DNA from: Anisakis pegreffii
Taxonomy: Eukaryota > Nematoda > Chromadorea > Rhabditida > Anisakidae
DNA: 64,000 nucleotides
Direction: 5' to 3'
NCBI GenBank assembly: GCA_035041965.1
Contig: JAPYMA010000325.1
Coordinates: forward strand, 186,001 to 250,000
Shown here: piece after piece, positions 51,101 through 63,444 of the stretch
Layout: every line of letters starts with the position of its first letter
How positions within the stretch are numbered: position 1 is the stretch's first letter
Notes under the pieces: model-generated
Told to the model about the DNA's origin: nothing
Database searches by the model: none
The model's input: the letters and a program-made list of their open reading frames with translations, nothing else
Translations under genes and position numbers: made by a program

Positions 51101-51763
51101 CCTCAGCAATACTTCCACACTCCTCGAGAATCGTCTCCACATTGCCAATCGCGTCTGCATCGCTGCTGTTCGCATCCTGAAATGTTCCCTCGTAAATTAT
51201 TTAAATCACATAAGAAAATGAGTTCATTCAATCGCTCAGATGCGTTCGAAAGTATCAGCTCAGTTCAGGAAGCTGGCTTGCCCATTCATCATCATCTGAA
51301 TAAATCTTTTGATCGAGTAATCGAGTCATATCAAAACGACACTTGTAGCAGCCAGATTACAACGTAGATTAAGATTAAGTACTATTAATACATAAACAAA
51401 TCTTAAATCGAAGTGATCAAACATCACGGATAATAATAGTAACAATAACGGTAGTGATTGATATGAGGTGGATGGAAATTTAGAACTGCGATTAAAATTC
51501 ATTAGTTGATGAGAAATTTGATAGAGTTGTCATTATGATAATATAAGACCATAATATTTTATCAAGTGCTAAGGATGGAAGTTCGAAATACTAACAGAAC
51601 GAAATATGCATATTTGTAACTGATTGTGAGGAATCTGTTCTGGTGAAATATGGAACAGAAAAACCAAAACAGTACAAACTGCAATGATTCTAACAATGAA
51701 CTCCGCTTGGTTGATCAATTTATCTGAGCGCACCTCGTCACTCTTCACATTTCTTAAGATCGC
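39190..51763 (-). CDS. KIF21: KIF21-type kinesin-4, 3' part: stalk end, linker and WD40 domain (5' end not found)
   Basis: Microtubule motor of the KIF21 group; only the C-terminal part is visible. Exons, high to low: 51763-51695 (tentative), 51176-51021, 47363-47262, 46532-46376, 45988-45910, 45626-45456, 44323-44156, 43722-about 43590, 43255-43004, 42254-42091, 41935-41735, 41669-41579, 41347-41252, 40667-40460, 40135-39950, 39679-39606 and 39235-39190. AEAKYLLQRLLTFSLEQGF then AAKAKS, and ARIQQLEKEARF, match the KIF21 regulatory coiled coil. TRRRTATPAELM and PVSRQSS match its linker. The WD40 part has TLDGHTRAVLSV, TGSKDRLAKLWDLERGVER, MVRLWDIRSEKCVYVL, GDVRIWKVDKFASIGRLTG, RVFTGSRDHYVKMYDV, YEFSPPHYDN, AHEKWILDM, GGAMKVWDF, AINSIAV and DTTVGLWRLSEEAS before TGA. 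The WD40 exons close in phase. The motor domain must lie in exons I cannot see in 51.8-64 kb or beyond the window. Confidence 0.88.
45356..45376 (+). repeat. (CAA)n microsatellite
   Basis: About seven tandem CAA units in an intron of the kinesin gene. Confidence 0.7.
46725..46808. mobile_element. Decayed copy of the GC-rich hAT-type element end
   Basis: GTTCCCCGTCCCCGACTTTT, a CGGGGTCCCTGACGG segment and a right end CGTCCCCGCAACACACTA resemble the right part of the 624-bp element at 27972-28595 (GTTCCCCGACGAACACTA). It sits in a kinesin intron. Only about 80 bases are recognisable and the left end was not found. Confidence 0.45.
49905..49962 (+). repeat. (AATAAC)n-like simple repeat
   Basis: A degenerate run of AACAATAACAATAACAGTAAC and AATAATAATG units within the large kinesin intron. 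The 91-codon minus-strand ORF across it is low complexity. Confidence 0.6.
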
Positions 51764-53264
51764 CTAAAATATGCATATAAATATGGCATCGTCAAATAAT
51801 TCCACTGATATGCGAACATATTTGGCGCTAAGTCGATTGAATAGCCGAATGGTTCAATGATATACAAAGGAAACAGAGGAGTTGATTGCCAATCCCCTTT
51901 GAACAATTCCTTCTCAGCTCTCGGACACACCTCATCTCAACCAATTTCACTCTGTCCTTTAGCGGACCAGAACAATCCCCAGAGACAAATGCTATCCGAA
52001 TAGATCACTAATTCTAGAAATACTTGGACTTCAGCTCTTGAAAAACGTTCAGCTTTTGAAAAACTATTACCGCATGAATTTATTCGGCAACAATGTGACT
52101 GTATTCTCGAACTTAATGCACGAATTTGACCCCGTTGCTAGCAAGATTTAGAACCACAATTGATAACTTCTCCATGACATCAAGTGAGTCATTATGAATC
52201 AAAATCACATTATTCATGAACTCATCATGAGCCAAAGTCACACCAATTGAAAAGTTTGTATATAATGGATGATGAGAAAATCGGAGCAGTTGATTGACAT
52301 ATGAAGATACATCAACTCGATAATTTGATAAATCTCTGCTCAAGCATTTATATTTCGAAGAGTGAACTCTTTGATTCGAACCAATCTAGTTCAGCACAAA
52401 CAATCACGAATGTACATAATGAAGAATTCATTCGTCGATTCCCTGGAAGGCTTGTTAACAAGAAGTATTACACTGCATGCATACCAATGTGGTAACAGAC
52501 GATTAGATAACATTTTTGCTAAAATATGGAATGGGTTTCGTCAATATACCACTCTGCACCAGTCACTTGACGGTTATTTAACGCCTGATATAATATAATT
52601 TCGAATATTAGTTTAGAGATAACAAACCAATCATCAACTACATTTTCAAACTTCAATTCATTCTTTTTACGCTCTCAAATTGGTCGAAATTAAAATTTCT
52701 CGTGACGCGCACAAATGAATTTCTGAAATGTGCTTTATTTCCAGAACACTAAATCGATCACAAAGCTTATAATGCATATCTATTCTGACCGCAGTAGCCG
52801 TGAAATAGGAACTTATAGTTGGAAATGAATTCATGCATTGAACCAACATCTTTAACAATTTCTTAACCAATATCTTTGGCATAAATGCTGGCGTAAAATT
52901 GCTGAAATGCACTTGTATGGCCGGGCACGATGCGATCGGTGAGAATATATTCCCAATAGATTCGAGTTCCCTTGAACTTTCTTAGATGTGTAAATCTTGC
53001 GATTTTCGAACTGATTACAATGCTTTCGACAATATTACAACTACAATTTAATCACAAAATTACAATTAGAATATTACACTTATCCAGCTTAATCGACACT
53101 TTATGTTGTTATAGTGTTTTAACGAACCAGCTTTAGAACATGGCTGGTCGAACGAGACAATTCAGTGGTTCGTTGTTTTGCTGATATATTATATCTGTTA
53201 ATGCGGCATCAATTCGTCTTATTTATGGCCTCCATAATCTGATCTTTCCAGCATCTCAGCAAGC

Positions 53265-53350
53265 GATTAATGCGTTTAGTGTATTTATCTTATTTGGCTA
53301 ATGAATGTGATTAATGCGTTTAGTGTATTTATCTTATTTCGTTAATGAAT
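53265..53350 (+). repeat. Two-copy tandem repeat, 44-bp period
   Basis: GATTAATGCGTTTAGTGTAT and the following bases up to TAATGAAT occur at 53265-53306 and again at 53309-53350, differing at two positions near the 3' end of the unit. Confidence 0.85.
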
Positions 53351-56160
53351 CTAGCACGCGAATAGAGCAGTGCAAATATTGAATTCTGCGTCGAGATTAA
53401 TCGAGAAACGATAGTTGAGGCATACCTCGTTAGGCACGCAATTATGGAGAAATCGTCACGGCGTGGATAAACAACACGCAGATGAAAATGTGATATTATT
53501 CCGATCAAGCGTAATTCACCACGACGATTCATTCACAAGCATACAAATATAAATCTACTTATACATATCATGCAAACATTCGTGTAATTCGCAAGAATTC
53601 CAACCAGTCGACTCAATTGTTATCCTATCTGAATCTCGCTCACGATGAATTAGTAACGGTTCTTGCTGATCCCAGGAACACACGTCATTTGCATTCCAAA
53701 AATGTTTGATACTTATTTACGCAATGGAATGACGCAATGAAATTATTTTCCATTATCGAAATGCGTTAGATTCATTTCTCAGTGAGTGATTGAAACGGCT
53801 CAAATGATTCCTGATTTCAGTGGTATTCGAGCAATAAATAAGATCGAAGAACTCGTAATCAGTTAGCTGTTTCCTCAAAATATTCGATTGCTTTTTGATT
53901 TCTTATTGATGTGATCAACAGTACGCCTTAGTCGATCTTCATCACCTTGCTCTTCACATAATAAATAATTTCCAATTGCGTCTGCTCTCGTTCGTTTAGG
54001 AGGTATTAGCATTCTGAATGTTCTGTTCATTTCACACATTGTTAGCACGTAATCACCGAACTGTTATTTATTCCATGAAGAGATGAGCATACATACATAT
54101 CCTTGAACACACATTCCATCGTTCAGAACGCATCATTTGCTTCCGAATAATTAGTGCCCTGTGAGTGAGTTACGAAACAAGTTCTTTTTGCTGTATTTGT
54201 CCATGTGAGAATACTGATTTGATTTCAAATTCCCAAATCAAGATAACCTCCAGTACATAAACAATACTGTTTAGATAAAACCACTCATGTCAATACTCGA
54301 AGTATTTTTGGTATTATAAAAGCAGACCTCTTCACGCATCGTTTTACGAAATGAATGCTGCATTTCCATTTCTCAAAAGATTCACATCGAACACAACCAT
54401 CTAATACGACTCGTGCGGAATGCAAATCTTTCAATATCTTTACTCAGAGTGAAAAATCGAACGGATAAAGCAAATGTTTTGAACATTTCCTCCACTGCAA
54501 TTCGAATTGATTTGATATTAGCGCCTACGATCTTCAGAATTATTCGTTGTTTGTCTATATTCTTGAACAAAGCCAACTTAAGAAAGTGATACGATTGGAA
54601 GATTTACCAACAAGAATATGAATTGAAAAGAATCAATGAGATCAGTATATCATTTTAAACAATGCTTTAGTTCGACGAAATATAGCAGCTCGTGACTAAA
54701 TTATTTGTTCCATGAAAATTCAATTTGTTGTGTTCGCTGATCAGTTTGTTTGATGCACTTTCTCAAATGTTTTTTCTTTCGGATAATTTCATTAATTCTT
54801 TTCATATTCAATCCGTAATTCATTCGAAATCCGACTCTTTACTCATGTTGAAAAATCTAAACTTTGTTATTCGCCCCAACTGTTACACACACCTAACTTC
54901 AACATTTCATTTGTTCCCAATTAAACGTTTTATTGCTGCTCTTTATTATGTCAATCTCAATTAATTGCTTCCAACTTCTCAATCACCTCATTTATCGCTC
55001 AATCACTTCAGTTGTTCATTCCTCCGAACGAACCTATTTTCTCATTCAGAATCATCCCATTAATCAGACTCGATGAGACAGCTGCAGCAAAAACATCAGT
55101 TGTTGACATACTACGAGAAAATTTATAATCATTTTCGCGAAAGCATTTGTGATATGCACTTTTCACGCATGTTAGCGCTTCAAATTTTTGAAGCATGTTA
55201 AATGAGATGATCAGTAGCGAATTCAGACTTAATCAATTTTCAATGTAGATTTGCTAATAGCAATAGTGATGATAATTATGATGGAACTAATAGAAATGTC
55301 AAATACTCACAACAAATCGTTGTAATACTTTGCAATGAAATAATACATCACTCCGAACCAATTAATCGGCGTTGTTGTGATATATCATTGTTTCGACTTG
55401 ATCTGATCAAGTTAGAAAAAAAAAAAGAAAAGTCATTCATTAAAATTTTTGAAGATTGCTAAGGGTTCGGTGTGTTTTTCATGTAATCATAAACAAATAA
55501 GCTCTATGAGAAGCCGATATCAATCAGTTATGAATAATAATAATAATAACTCGTAAACGGTCGTCGTATTCATTTCATCTCGACAACAACAACAACACAG
55601 ACAACCGCCATCATCTGACAGCAATCATGATAATTAATTGCTTACAATCAATAACAAATCTTTTCGCGCAATCCATCACCACATATGACAAATGACTGCA
55701 GTCATTTATCACACGTAGCGAAAACGCTTGTTGTGGTTCGAGGGACACAAACTGAAATGCTGAATCTCAAATGAAAAGATAATTTCAAAAATTGAAAAAA
55801 AAAGCAAAAACGAGATGAGATGAAAACGCGAAAAGAATTGATGCACCTATAGACTTATGAATAATTTGTTATGAGAACGCCAACGGATTCGTCTGATGTA
55901 AGAGTCAGCCGCCCTAAGAGAAGAATGCCGAAAGGATTTTACGTTTCCGAATCAACCAAACACGGCAACTAATTATCATATTTGCGAGTGATTTCGATCG
56001 ATACGTTAAGTGTACTCTTTCGTCTTTATTGACAATCAATAAGGTGATTGAGTTTTTGAGTATGAAAGTCATTCCAAAATAAATATTTGAATGAAACGAA
56101 AAACGCGCATTGTCGGGTGTTTGTGAGGAGTTTTATGAACGCATTGAATGAAATAAATTC

Positions 56161-56358
56161 ATGTTGAACGCCAATTTAATTTTCTTCATGGCCTCAGTTT
56201 TTTCGTTGTTGTTCGCGTTGGCTGCCAATTCAAATGGGAATATGAACGAGCGAATTGAATCGCTCGGCTTGCTTTATGGTTTTTCATTCAATACAACTCC
56301 TCTTCATAGAGTCAATGAAATTAGCGTTCGTTCGTATGTTCTTAGCAAAACTTCTTGA
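56161..56358 (+). CDS. Small putative secreted protein ORF (65 aa)
   Basis: An intact frame, ATG to TGA. Its first 22 residues (LNANLIFFMASVFSLLFALA) look like a signal peptide with a plausible cleavage site before NSNGN. The rest is short, with one NTT glycosylation motif and no cysteines or dibasic processing sites. I recognise no family. It lies on the strand opposite to the kinesin gene. ORFs of this size arise by chance in AT-rich DNA, so the main support is the signal-peptide-like start. Confidence 0.22.
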   Translation: MLNANLIFFMASVFSLLFALAANSNGNMNERIESLGLLYGFSFNTTPLHRVNEISVRSYVLSKTS

Positions 56359-56874
56359 AGTGTTGTTCTCATAAAGAGATGTATTTGAAAGATGAGAAAA
56401 TGGGAAAAAAATTGAGAAATTGAAGCTCTTCTAAGGGTTTTGTTTGGCTAAAACTGCCTAAAATATCAAGCACACATCAATTTTCCCCCAGACGCGTCAT
56501 ATACGTCTAGTTGTCCAAAAACTTTCAGCAGTTGATCGCTTTTCTTCTCTTCAACAAAATTTTATCTTCTCAGCAAACAACGATTAAATAATTTATGTTC
56601 CACCATATCGTTGGGAGTGAGTATGCCAGCCACCTCCATGGGAACCATCATTCGCAGTTAATTTACATGCAGCACTTTTGAAACATAAACAGAAGGATCG
56701 AAGTACTCGATTATGAATGCGCTCATCACAGAGAATTTTGGTAGCAAAAATGCTTTTCGATCAGTGAGAGCTAGCCAGCAGAATCAATGTTGCTCAAAAT
56801 AGGCAACACATGTGCGGTCAAGCCAGTCCTAAACCAGGCTGGAATCTGGTTTCAGATGCAACAAACTCAACATC

Positions 56875-56902
56875 CATCCAGATACACACATGTATCTGGA
56901 TG
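56875..56902. repeat. Perfect 12-bp inverted repeat with 4-base loop
   Basis: CATCCAGATACA (56875-56886) and its exact reverse complement (56891-56902) flank CACA. Just downstream, GCTCTTATGGA occurs twice (about 56903 and 56921). No function is assigned. Confidence 0.8.
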
Positions 56903-58785
56903 CTCTTATGGAGCGCTTTTCGCTCTTATGGAACACGCGAACCAAAACTGTTGCAGTTTTAGTCTCATATTACATTGAGATGGGAAAAATGGCAGTAATA
57001 AAAGCACGACGATAGAAAGTGGTTTATCTAATGGACCAGCTTTTAGCTCTTGTAAGAATGCATTTATCTCGTGGACACGAACACAATTGTCAACGTGTTC
57101 GATTAATGATCTCGTTTCGCCCAGTAATCAATTACTGAAGACTATTTTGTGATGCACGAATTTAATTGAAGTGGAAACGAAATGAAATCGATTTTCTGGA
57201 AACACAAAAATCCTTCGCGTTTTTCCTCATTCACTGTTGAGTGCAAATGAGCTGCTGCACTTTGACGTTTCAAATGCACTCCAATAAACAAACAATAAGC
57301 ATCTGGATGGATCACACACCAACTTCAATGATACTCCATAACTCAATCCGCACTCTTAACAATCATTCACAAGTTGATTTTTTTCTCAACACTGCACAAA
57401 TGCTCTCGTCAATTGATCAAAATTGCTGTCTAACGATCAAAGGCGAACTAATTTCATTTCTAACCACATTATCAAGTGAATTGCACATTTTAGAGAGATT
57501 TTCTTCAACACTACGATAATATCTTTCGATTTAATTCACCATTTTTCCGGTGCCTTTTAATGATCCCTTCGATTTTTTTACAACGCAATATGACAACAAC
57601 AGCAGCAGCAGTAGCATTCCAAATTGAAATTCTCTCCTAAGCGTCGCTGATGCAGTCAGTATCTATTTTCCTACTCTTTAATCCTCATCTAATACATAGT
57701 CAAAAGCAACGTCCAACACCAAGTCAACAAAAGTATCACTTTCATATGTTTTAATGATATTTGATGTAATCTAAGAGGAATTATGTTTCGTCTATTTATT
57801 TGGGTACATTCATTACGATGGATAACAGTAGTGATGATTGTAAGAATGCTATAATAGATAACTGAACATACGTTAATTATCGTATTTCATTCAGTTCACA
57901 TGAATGCTTTATTGAAATGAGTGTATGCATATATTGTATATCAGTAAGACGGCTCACTTCATCGCACTAATCAGTGACCTTATCGATGATATTTTTAGGT
58001 TACCTCTATGCGAGAAGTACTCAAATGATAGTGCGATCATTAATTTTAATTACGTTTACTCGATCGGTTACGAATCAACATCTTTCACTCGAGAACACTA
58101 TTGATCAAAGAGCACTGCTTCAGTGTGTAACAGCAACGCATAACTTCGTCAAGCAAATAGTCTAGATGAAAGTCAGTTGCAATAAATTATGCAATGGAAA
58201 TGTGCACATTCTTGGCCATTGTTTGAAATGTTCCGGAAACACTGATAGTTCCCCATTGCAAGCTCTCGCGAAGGGTAGCAGCGCAAGTGCTTCTCGAAAT
58301 GAAATTCGATAACTATCCGTTAGCATATGTCTGAACAACAGCAGTGCTATATTTGAGAACAACAAAAAATTCATCGCAATCAAATACTTACGGCACATGC
58401 AACAGCTGTTAACTGATCACTGATGCAACCAACCACAAGACAATGGCATTGCAATGCAATATCGAACAGGCATTTTTTGTGTAAGAAATAATCAAGTGGA
58501 ATTAGACACGCTCATATTTACACAGACTGGTGAACGACGGAATCGGTGTTATCGAATTTGAGTTTTTTGCTCATTCGATAACTCATTCACAAGAGTTCAA
58601 CAACTGTAACCGAATCAGATAGTAGATGATGCATCATTTCCACAATGATTGATATTTGATAGCAGTCAACGAATGATCAACGGAAGTCGGGGTATACTGT
58701 GTCGTTGTTTTTGCAATCGGTCAGATGCTTAGTGATTTGCGTTAATCACGCTCAACTTAAAAACACCAATATTTCGAGTACATTT

Positions 58786-58880
58786 TTTTTGTTCACATGT
58801 AATTAGTAATTTGTACTTACAAGCAATTAGATTTGATAATTGCTGGTAAGTACATATCACCAAATACATGTAAACAAAAA
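58786..58880. repeat. 95-base imperfect hairpin (44-bp arms, 7-base loop)
   Basis: 58786-58829 pairs with 58837-58880 at 38 of 44 positions with no bulge, leaving loop GATTTGA. Size and isolated mismatches are compatible with a microRNA precursor on either strand or with a small foldback element. No obvious target duplication flanks it, and I do not recognise a known microRNA seed. Confidence 0.7.
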
Positions 58881-59155
58881 TAATACCGTTCCTAACAATG
58901 AACAATACTAAACAACAAATTTCTCGGATAGACTTTCACAATTAAGATGAAAATAAACGCAAATACGATAGCAGTTGAATGGAATGACGCGATTAGATAA
59001 TATCATCAGATATCCCTGCTGAATGCAGAAACACCAACGTTACGCATATCGTTCCCCACCAACCTCACAAGATATCGATATATTTCTGAATCGTGATGAC
59101 GTTTCATCCGAAAAACATTCGCCTAATGTAATATATCACAATGCTTCAGACTCAT

Positions 59156-59182
59156 AACAATAACAATAATAATAATAATAAT
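59156..59182 (+). repeat. (AAT)n microsatellite
   Basis: AACAATAACAATAATAATAA followed by further AAT units. Confidence 0.7.
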
Positions 59183-59768
59183 TTAGATTTCATTTTTGTT
59201 TAGATCGCATTTCTTGCTGAGTGATTTCAAAACAATTTTTTTTCTTCCTTAACTCACCTCAACATTATTTATGCTCCTTTGATTCATATATAAGCTGCTC
59301 TAGAGATGCTCTGCTGAGAAGCAATGAAAACGGTTGTATGCTGAGCAGTAGCACTAGTCGGCAGCTTCTCGCTTCATTAGTGAATGATGAAAAGTGTCAT
59401 CCATCAAGCTAGACGAAAGCATTGCAAATGTATTCAGAATGCATTTCGTTCTTTTCTTTTTTTTGAAATTTTTAATTTTGATATTTCAATCGAATGACCG
59501 TTGTATTCGTGAAGATATTCCGTTAGGAATTGTTCGCAGACTGAATCTGGTCATGTCTTATCCATCGCTCAACGAATGAATATTGGCTCTAGAATCCACC
59601 CATTCTCATAATCCACTCAAATGATTTTTTTTTCAACTTCCCCTTCATTCACCAGTGCTACTTGCATTATCTGGTAATAACATATCTTGATGATATATTA
59701 CATATAATTCGCTATAACTTTTGATCACACTATCGTTAGTTAGTCATTTGATGTTCAGTTTTGAAAGT

Positions 59769-59963
59769 TCAATCACAACATGGATTTTCAGTTTCGACTA
59801 ATTTTGCCAGGTTCAGCTGAGATTCAGCTCTAGACTTAGATGGACGATCGAGCACCAGATCAGCTGATAATGCAACTTTTGCATGTTGCATAAAGATGTT
59901 TGGCTGGCTGTGTGTGTATGACTTAGAGCTATTGCGGTTTCCACCAATATAGTGTAATTTCAT
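59769..59963 (-). CDS. Small hypothetical ORF (64 aa)
   Basis: An intact frame, ATG at 59963 to TGA at 59769. The second half (LVLDRPSKSRAESQLNLAKL) is polar and balanced, more protein-like than most ORFs here, and it uses varied codons. No signal peptide and no domain I can name. It lies on the same strand as the kinesin gene but matches no kinesin region I know. It might be a terminal exon or nothing. Confidence 0.15.
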   Translation of the reverse strand: MKLHYIGGNRNSSKSYTHSQPNIFMQHAKVALSADLVLDRPSKSRAESQLNLAKLVETENPCCD

Positions 59964-61594
59964 TTCACTTGTTCAAAACGCTTCATTCTTGTCTGTAGAT
60001 CATTGACACCGAACACTTCTTTGTAATATCTTCAAACACAGTGCACAACAAGAACAACACGAACTCACTGAGCACCAAATAAACGTTAATCGTTTCCTAC
60101 TAACTCACCACATGAACAGCCACTGAACATCGATAAAAATGTTTTCGATATCCGCCATTCTGCCTGCCCTTCACTCCTCAATCACTCAGTGTCAATTTCA
60201 GTCTTTCTCAACAAGAAACATATCGTTGCTTCCAAGTTAACTTCATTCCTCTCAGATGATATTACATTCGATGCAGTAGTCCGTTCAGTGCACTTCTTTT
60301 GCGTAAACAACATCACTCAATGCTTATCAAATCTGTAAAAAAAAAACGAGAACATCTCAAGATTTTAGAGTGTTTATTTGAACACTCCAAACAGATCTTT
60401 CTCACATTGCTTATCGTCAACAAAAAAACAACTGTTCATCGTCAAATGATCAGCAATTCTAGTGAGAGTATTCGTTGAACATCATTCGATAGATATTTTA
60501 GTGCATTCACTTTTCATCCATCAATGTCGCCATCATCGAACATAACAAATGAGAACGAATGTTCATCGGTATGTTTCGAATTCCATCAATAAAAGTTTTG
60601 CAGCAAATTTACCTACCAGCTATAACATTGCAACGGGTTGCGTGAACATCGCAAAGATTTTTCAGTTCTCAGTTAAGTGGTGAAATGCATGAAAATTTGC
60701 TTGCTCGCAGCCAACGCATTTCTCAGATCGTTTGACAAGAAGAACGAAAAATATTATTTGTAAGAGTTGAAGCGTGATTAATGGCTGCTTTTTTCCCTTT
60801 TCTCGGAATATTCAATGATGAACAAGAGCATCAGCGGCTGTAGCAGCAGCAGCACGAGATGGATAGAGGACTATTCTGACGTAAAACAAAAAACATCATA
60901 AACATGCCAACATCGTGTTATCATATGATACAAGCTGTACTATTCGTTGAACTTTTAAGTGAACAATGAATAACATTACATATTTATTGTTATCTTGAAA
61001 ATGCGATGCACTATTGTGAAAATACGATCAACGTTGAGAATTCAATGGCAATTGAGTGGCTGATATAGAGGCAAGGAAAATAAACGTAAGACAATGGACT
61101 TGATGTAATATCGAATGATTACGAGCTTTTAAAGAGCATCGATACTGCATAGTATTAGTATCAGTGAGATGACGTAAATATTACGATAGTGTTATCAGTT
61201 CAGTTAATAATGCGAAACCACCTTAACATTCAAATCATGATTATGCAAAAAACAATCTTTTTTGATGGATGATGCATCAAGCAGATGATTCGAGGGGCTG
61301 CATCAACAAGCTAATAAACAAATAGCGTTTTGAAGTGTCAATGGACGAGAGCGGTGCATTTGCCAGCAGTAGGTACTGGAAACGAGCGAGTAAGTTTGTC
61401 TTGCATTTGCACGCAAATCCATCTAGTGTTTGTAAGTGCTGCTGTTATTTGCATTCATCTAACGCAAATCGTGGTCAGTGGTGAATATTGGACTCTTGCA
61501 CAAATCACTCATAAAAAATTGCTGGAAGAGCATGAAGCAAGAGCGCATTATAGCAGCTGCTGTCTGTCCATATTCCTCTTCTTGTTCCTCTCAT

Positions 61595-61641
61595 TCATCC
61601 ATCCATCCATCCATCCATCCATCCAGCCATCCATCCATCCA
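61595..61641 (+). repeat. (ATCC)n microsatellite
   Basis: About eleven ATCC units with one AGCC interruption. They make the overlapping open frames at 61330-61730 look longer than they would otherwise be. Confidence 0.9.
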
Positions 61642-61735
61642 CCAGCATTCATGCATCGTATATCGTTGAATTGTGCCTGCCTGCGGTTATAGTAGCATAG
61701 CTGGCAGCTATAGGATGGTTGTTGGCACACTGCAG

Positions 61736-61756
61736 CTCGACTCGACTCGACTCGAC
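61736..61756 (+). repeat. (CTCGA)n minisatellite
   Basis: About four tandem CTCGA pentamers. Confidence 0.8.
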
Positions 61757-61888
61757 CCGGTTCAGCTCACTTCTTCTTATTCTGCTATGCATCCTCCTCA
61801 TCGCCATCATCATCCAGCCAGTCTTACTCCCCCACTCAACGCCTTCAAGCTAAACATTCTCAGTCAGCCATGCATTGGTTAGCTGTAC

Positions 61889-61912
61889 GTCAGTCAGTCA
61901 GTCAGTCAGTCA
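61889..61912 (+). repeat. (GTCA)n microsatellite
   Basis: About six tandem GTCA/CAGT units. Confidence 0.85.
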
Positions 61913-62244
61913 TCCATTGGCCCATCTCGATTTGTTTGAATCCACTCCACTCGACTCCACTGCTCTTCATTTCATTTGTGTTGTTTTGCCATTCATTTTG
62001 CAATAACTTATACCAACCATCTTCTACTATTACAATTCTACAAACAATTATAATTTGCGACCACTCAAACAATTCTATTCCAATGTACTATTACAATTCG
62101 TCCATTTCCCGTGTCATAAATTTTTGAAAAAAAAAAGACAGTTTGTGGAATGCAGCAACGATAGTTGATTTGATGTTCTGCGAGATTATTGTGATGCGTT
62201 CAACATATTTTTACACAACGTTTTGGTTTGTTCATTTTTGCAGT

Positions 62245-62296
62245 AGAGAACATCGACGAGAGAATGACATCAAATCAGAGTCAACTTCCTCGCAGG
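62245..62296 (+). other. Exon-like segment with good splice sites
   Basis: A 52-base piece bounded by CATTTTTGCAG and CTCGCAG|GTTAAG. Two of three frames are open across it and onward to about 62390. One reads REHRRENDIKSESTSSQ and the other contains MTSNQSQLPRRLSQDPSRR. It may be the first coding or UTR exon of a plus-strand gene continuing to the right; neither frame matches a known family. Confidence 0.25.
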
Positions 62297-62384
62297 TTAA
62301 GCCAAGATCCATCCAGAAGGACGAGTCTCGCGTTCAGGGTCAGTCCAGTGGTTATTTGCGATGCAACTGCACCCACAGACAACG

Positions 62385-62606
62385 ATGACTAAAAACAGCG
62401 ACGCATTCAGCTTACTGATGATATTACTAATTACATTGATTGCGAATTACATTTTCGAGACAACTGCCTTTTTGGAAATACGTTCAAATGAACATCCACT
62501 GCTGTATTTGACTGATGATGAGATCAATTCTGAACGAACGCACGTTTACGTTCATATTAGTGGATTCAGTAAAAGAAACGTCAATTTCACTGACATTCGA
62601 AAATGA
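62385..62606 (+). CDS. Small putative secreted peptide precursor (73 aa)
   Basis: An intact frame, ATG at 62385 to TGA at 62604-62606. Residues 8-29 are strongly hydrophobic (FSLLMILLITLIANYIFETT), like a signal peptide or membrane anchor. The remaining 45 residues are polar and include GFSKRNVNFTDIRK, with one KR dibasic site that could be processed as in neuropeptide precursors, and no cysteine. I recognise no known peptide family. It directly follows the exon-like segment at 62245-62296. Chance cannot be excluded. Confidence 0.25.
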   Translation: MTKNSDAFSLLMILLITLIANYIFETTAFLEIRSNEHPLLYLTDDEINSERTHVYVHISGFSKRNVNFTDIRK

Positions 62607-63425
62607 TTAAACCAAAATCGTCGGTTTGATTAAATAACTCTAAAAAGTCAACATGCATACGTAAAGAATTTTCAAAATTTCATATTCTCAAACGATTGCA
62701 GTTAATTATTAGGATAAAACGCACGTGCACATAATAGTAAATGCGATGATCACTCACGAACGCTGACATCACTCAAATTGCTTTGGCGTGGAAATTCTTA
62801 GAATAAGATGCTAGGCGATTCCAAAACTGGACGAAACCGAGAGTTTCTATTGACAGAAATGACGATGCAAATTTCAAAACATATACTGAAACTGTTCAAA
62901 ATCATTTTCGATGATAATTCCTTTCGTTGGATTATTCAATACAGATGAAATTTTCGAGCGATCACTTAACTCTGTCATCGGATTCGTTTCGTACGCAACA
63001 AATTTGAAAACAAGAAAAAGCGAACTACGAAAATATCGTTGAAAGCGTTTCACTGTGAGAATTTTTTCTCAAAAAAAAAAAAACAACTAGTCTATGATAA
63101 TTGTTGGAGTTGACGAGCGACGAGGTTGCATTTGACTAATCATTATTCCACTGAGACAATCATTGAAAAGCAAATTAGCCCTCCAGTTTGTTCACCAAAA
63201 AACACCAAATTGCAATAATTCATCGAAATTAAATTTTTTTTTAGCAAAGTTATTGCGAAGGACATGGAAGTTTTTGCAGTGGAAGCAATGCGAAATGCCC
63301 ACTTCAAAACTCATTAAGCGTCACCGCACGGAAGAGAGCCGCCGTTAATTCAACTGGGGGGCAGGTTGGTGGTTCCCATCATATGCTCCGTCCGCCATCG
63401 TTATTCGTCAACATCCGCTACTAGA

Positions 63426-63444
63426 TGCTGCTGCTGCTGCTGCT
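63426..63444 (+). repeat. (TGC)n microsatellite
   Basis: Six tandem TGC units near the right edge of the window. Confidence 0.8.

Noticed and set aside
52113..52343. 76-codon minus ORF upstream of the kinesin exons
   Set aside because: Tried as a further stalk exon: it lacks a splice acceptor in phase and does not resemble the KIF21 coiled coil.
61330..61692. 120-codon plus-strand ORF
   Set aside because: Much of its length comes from an (ATCC)n microsatellite that is open in several frames; the remainder has no recognisable similarity.
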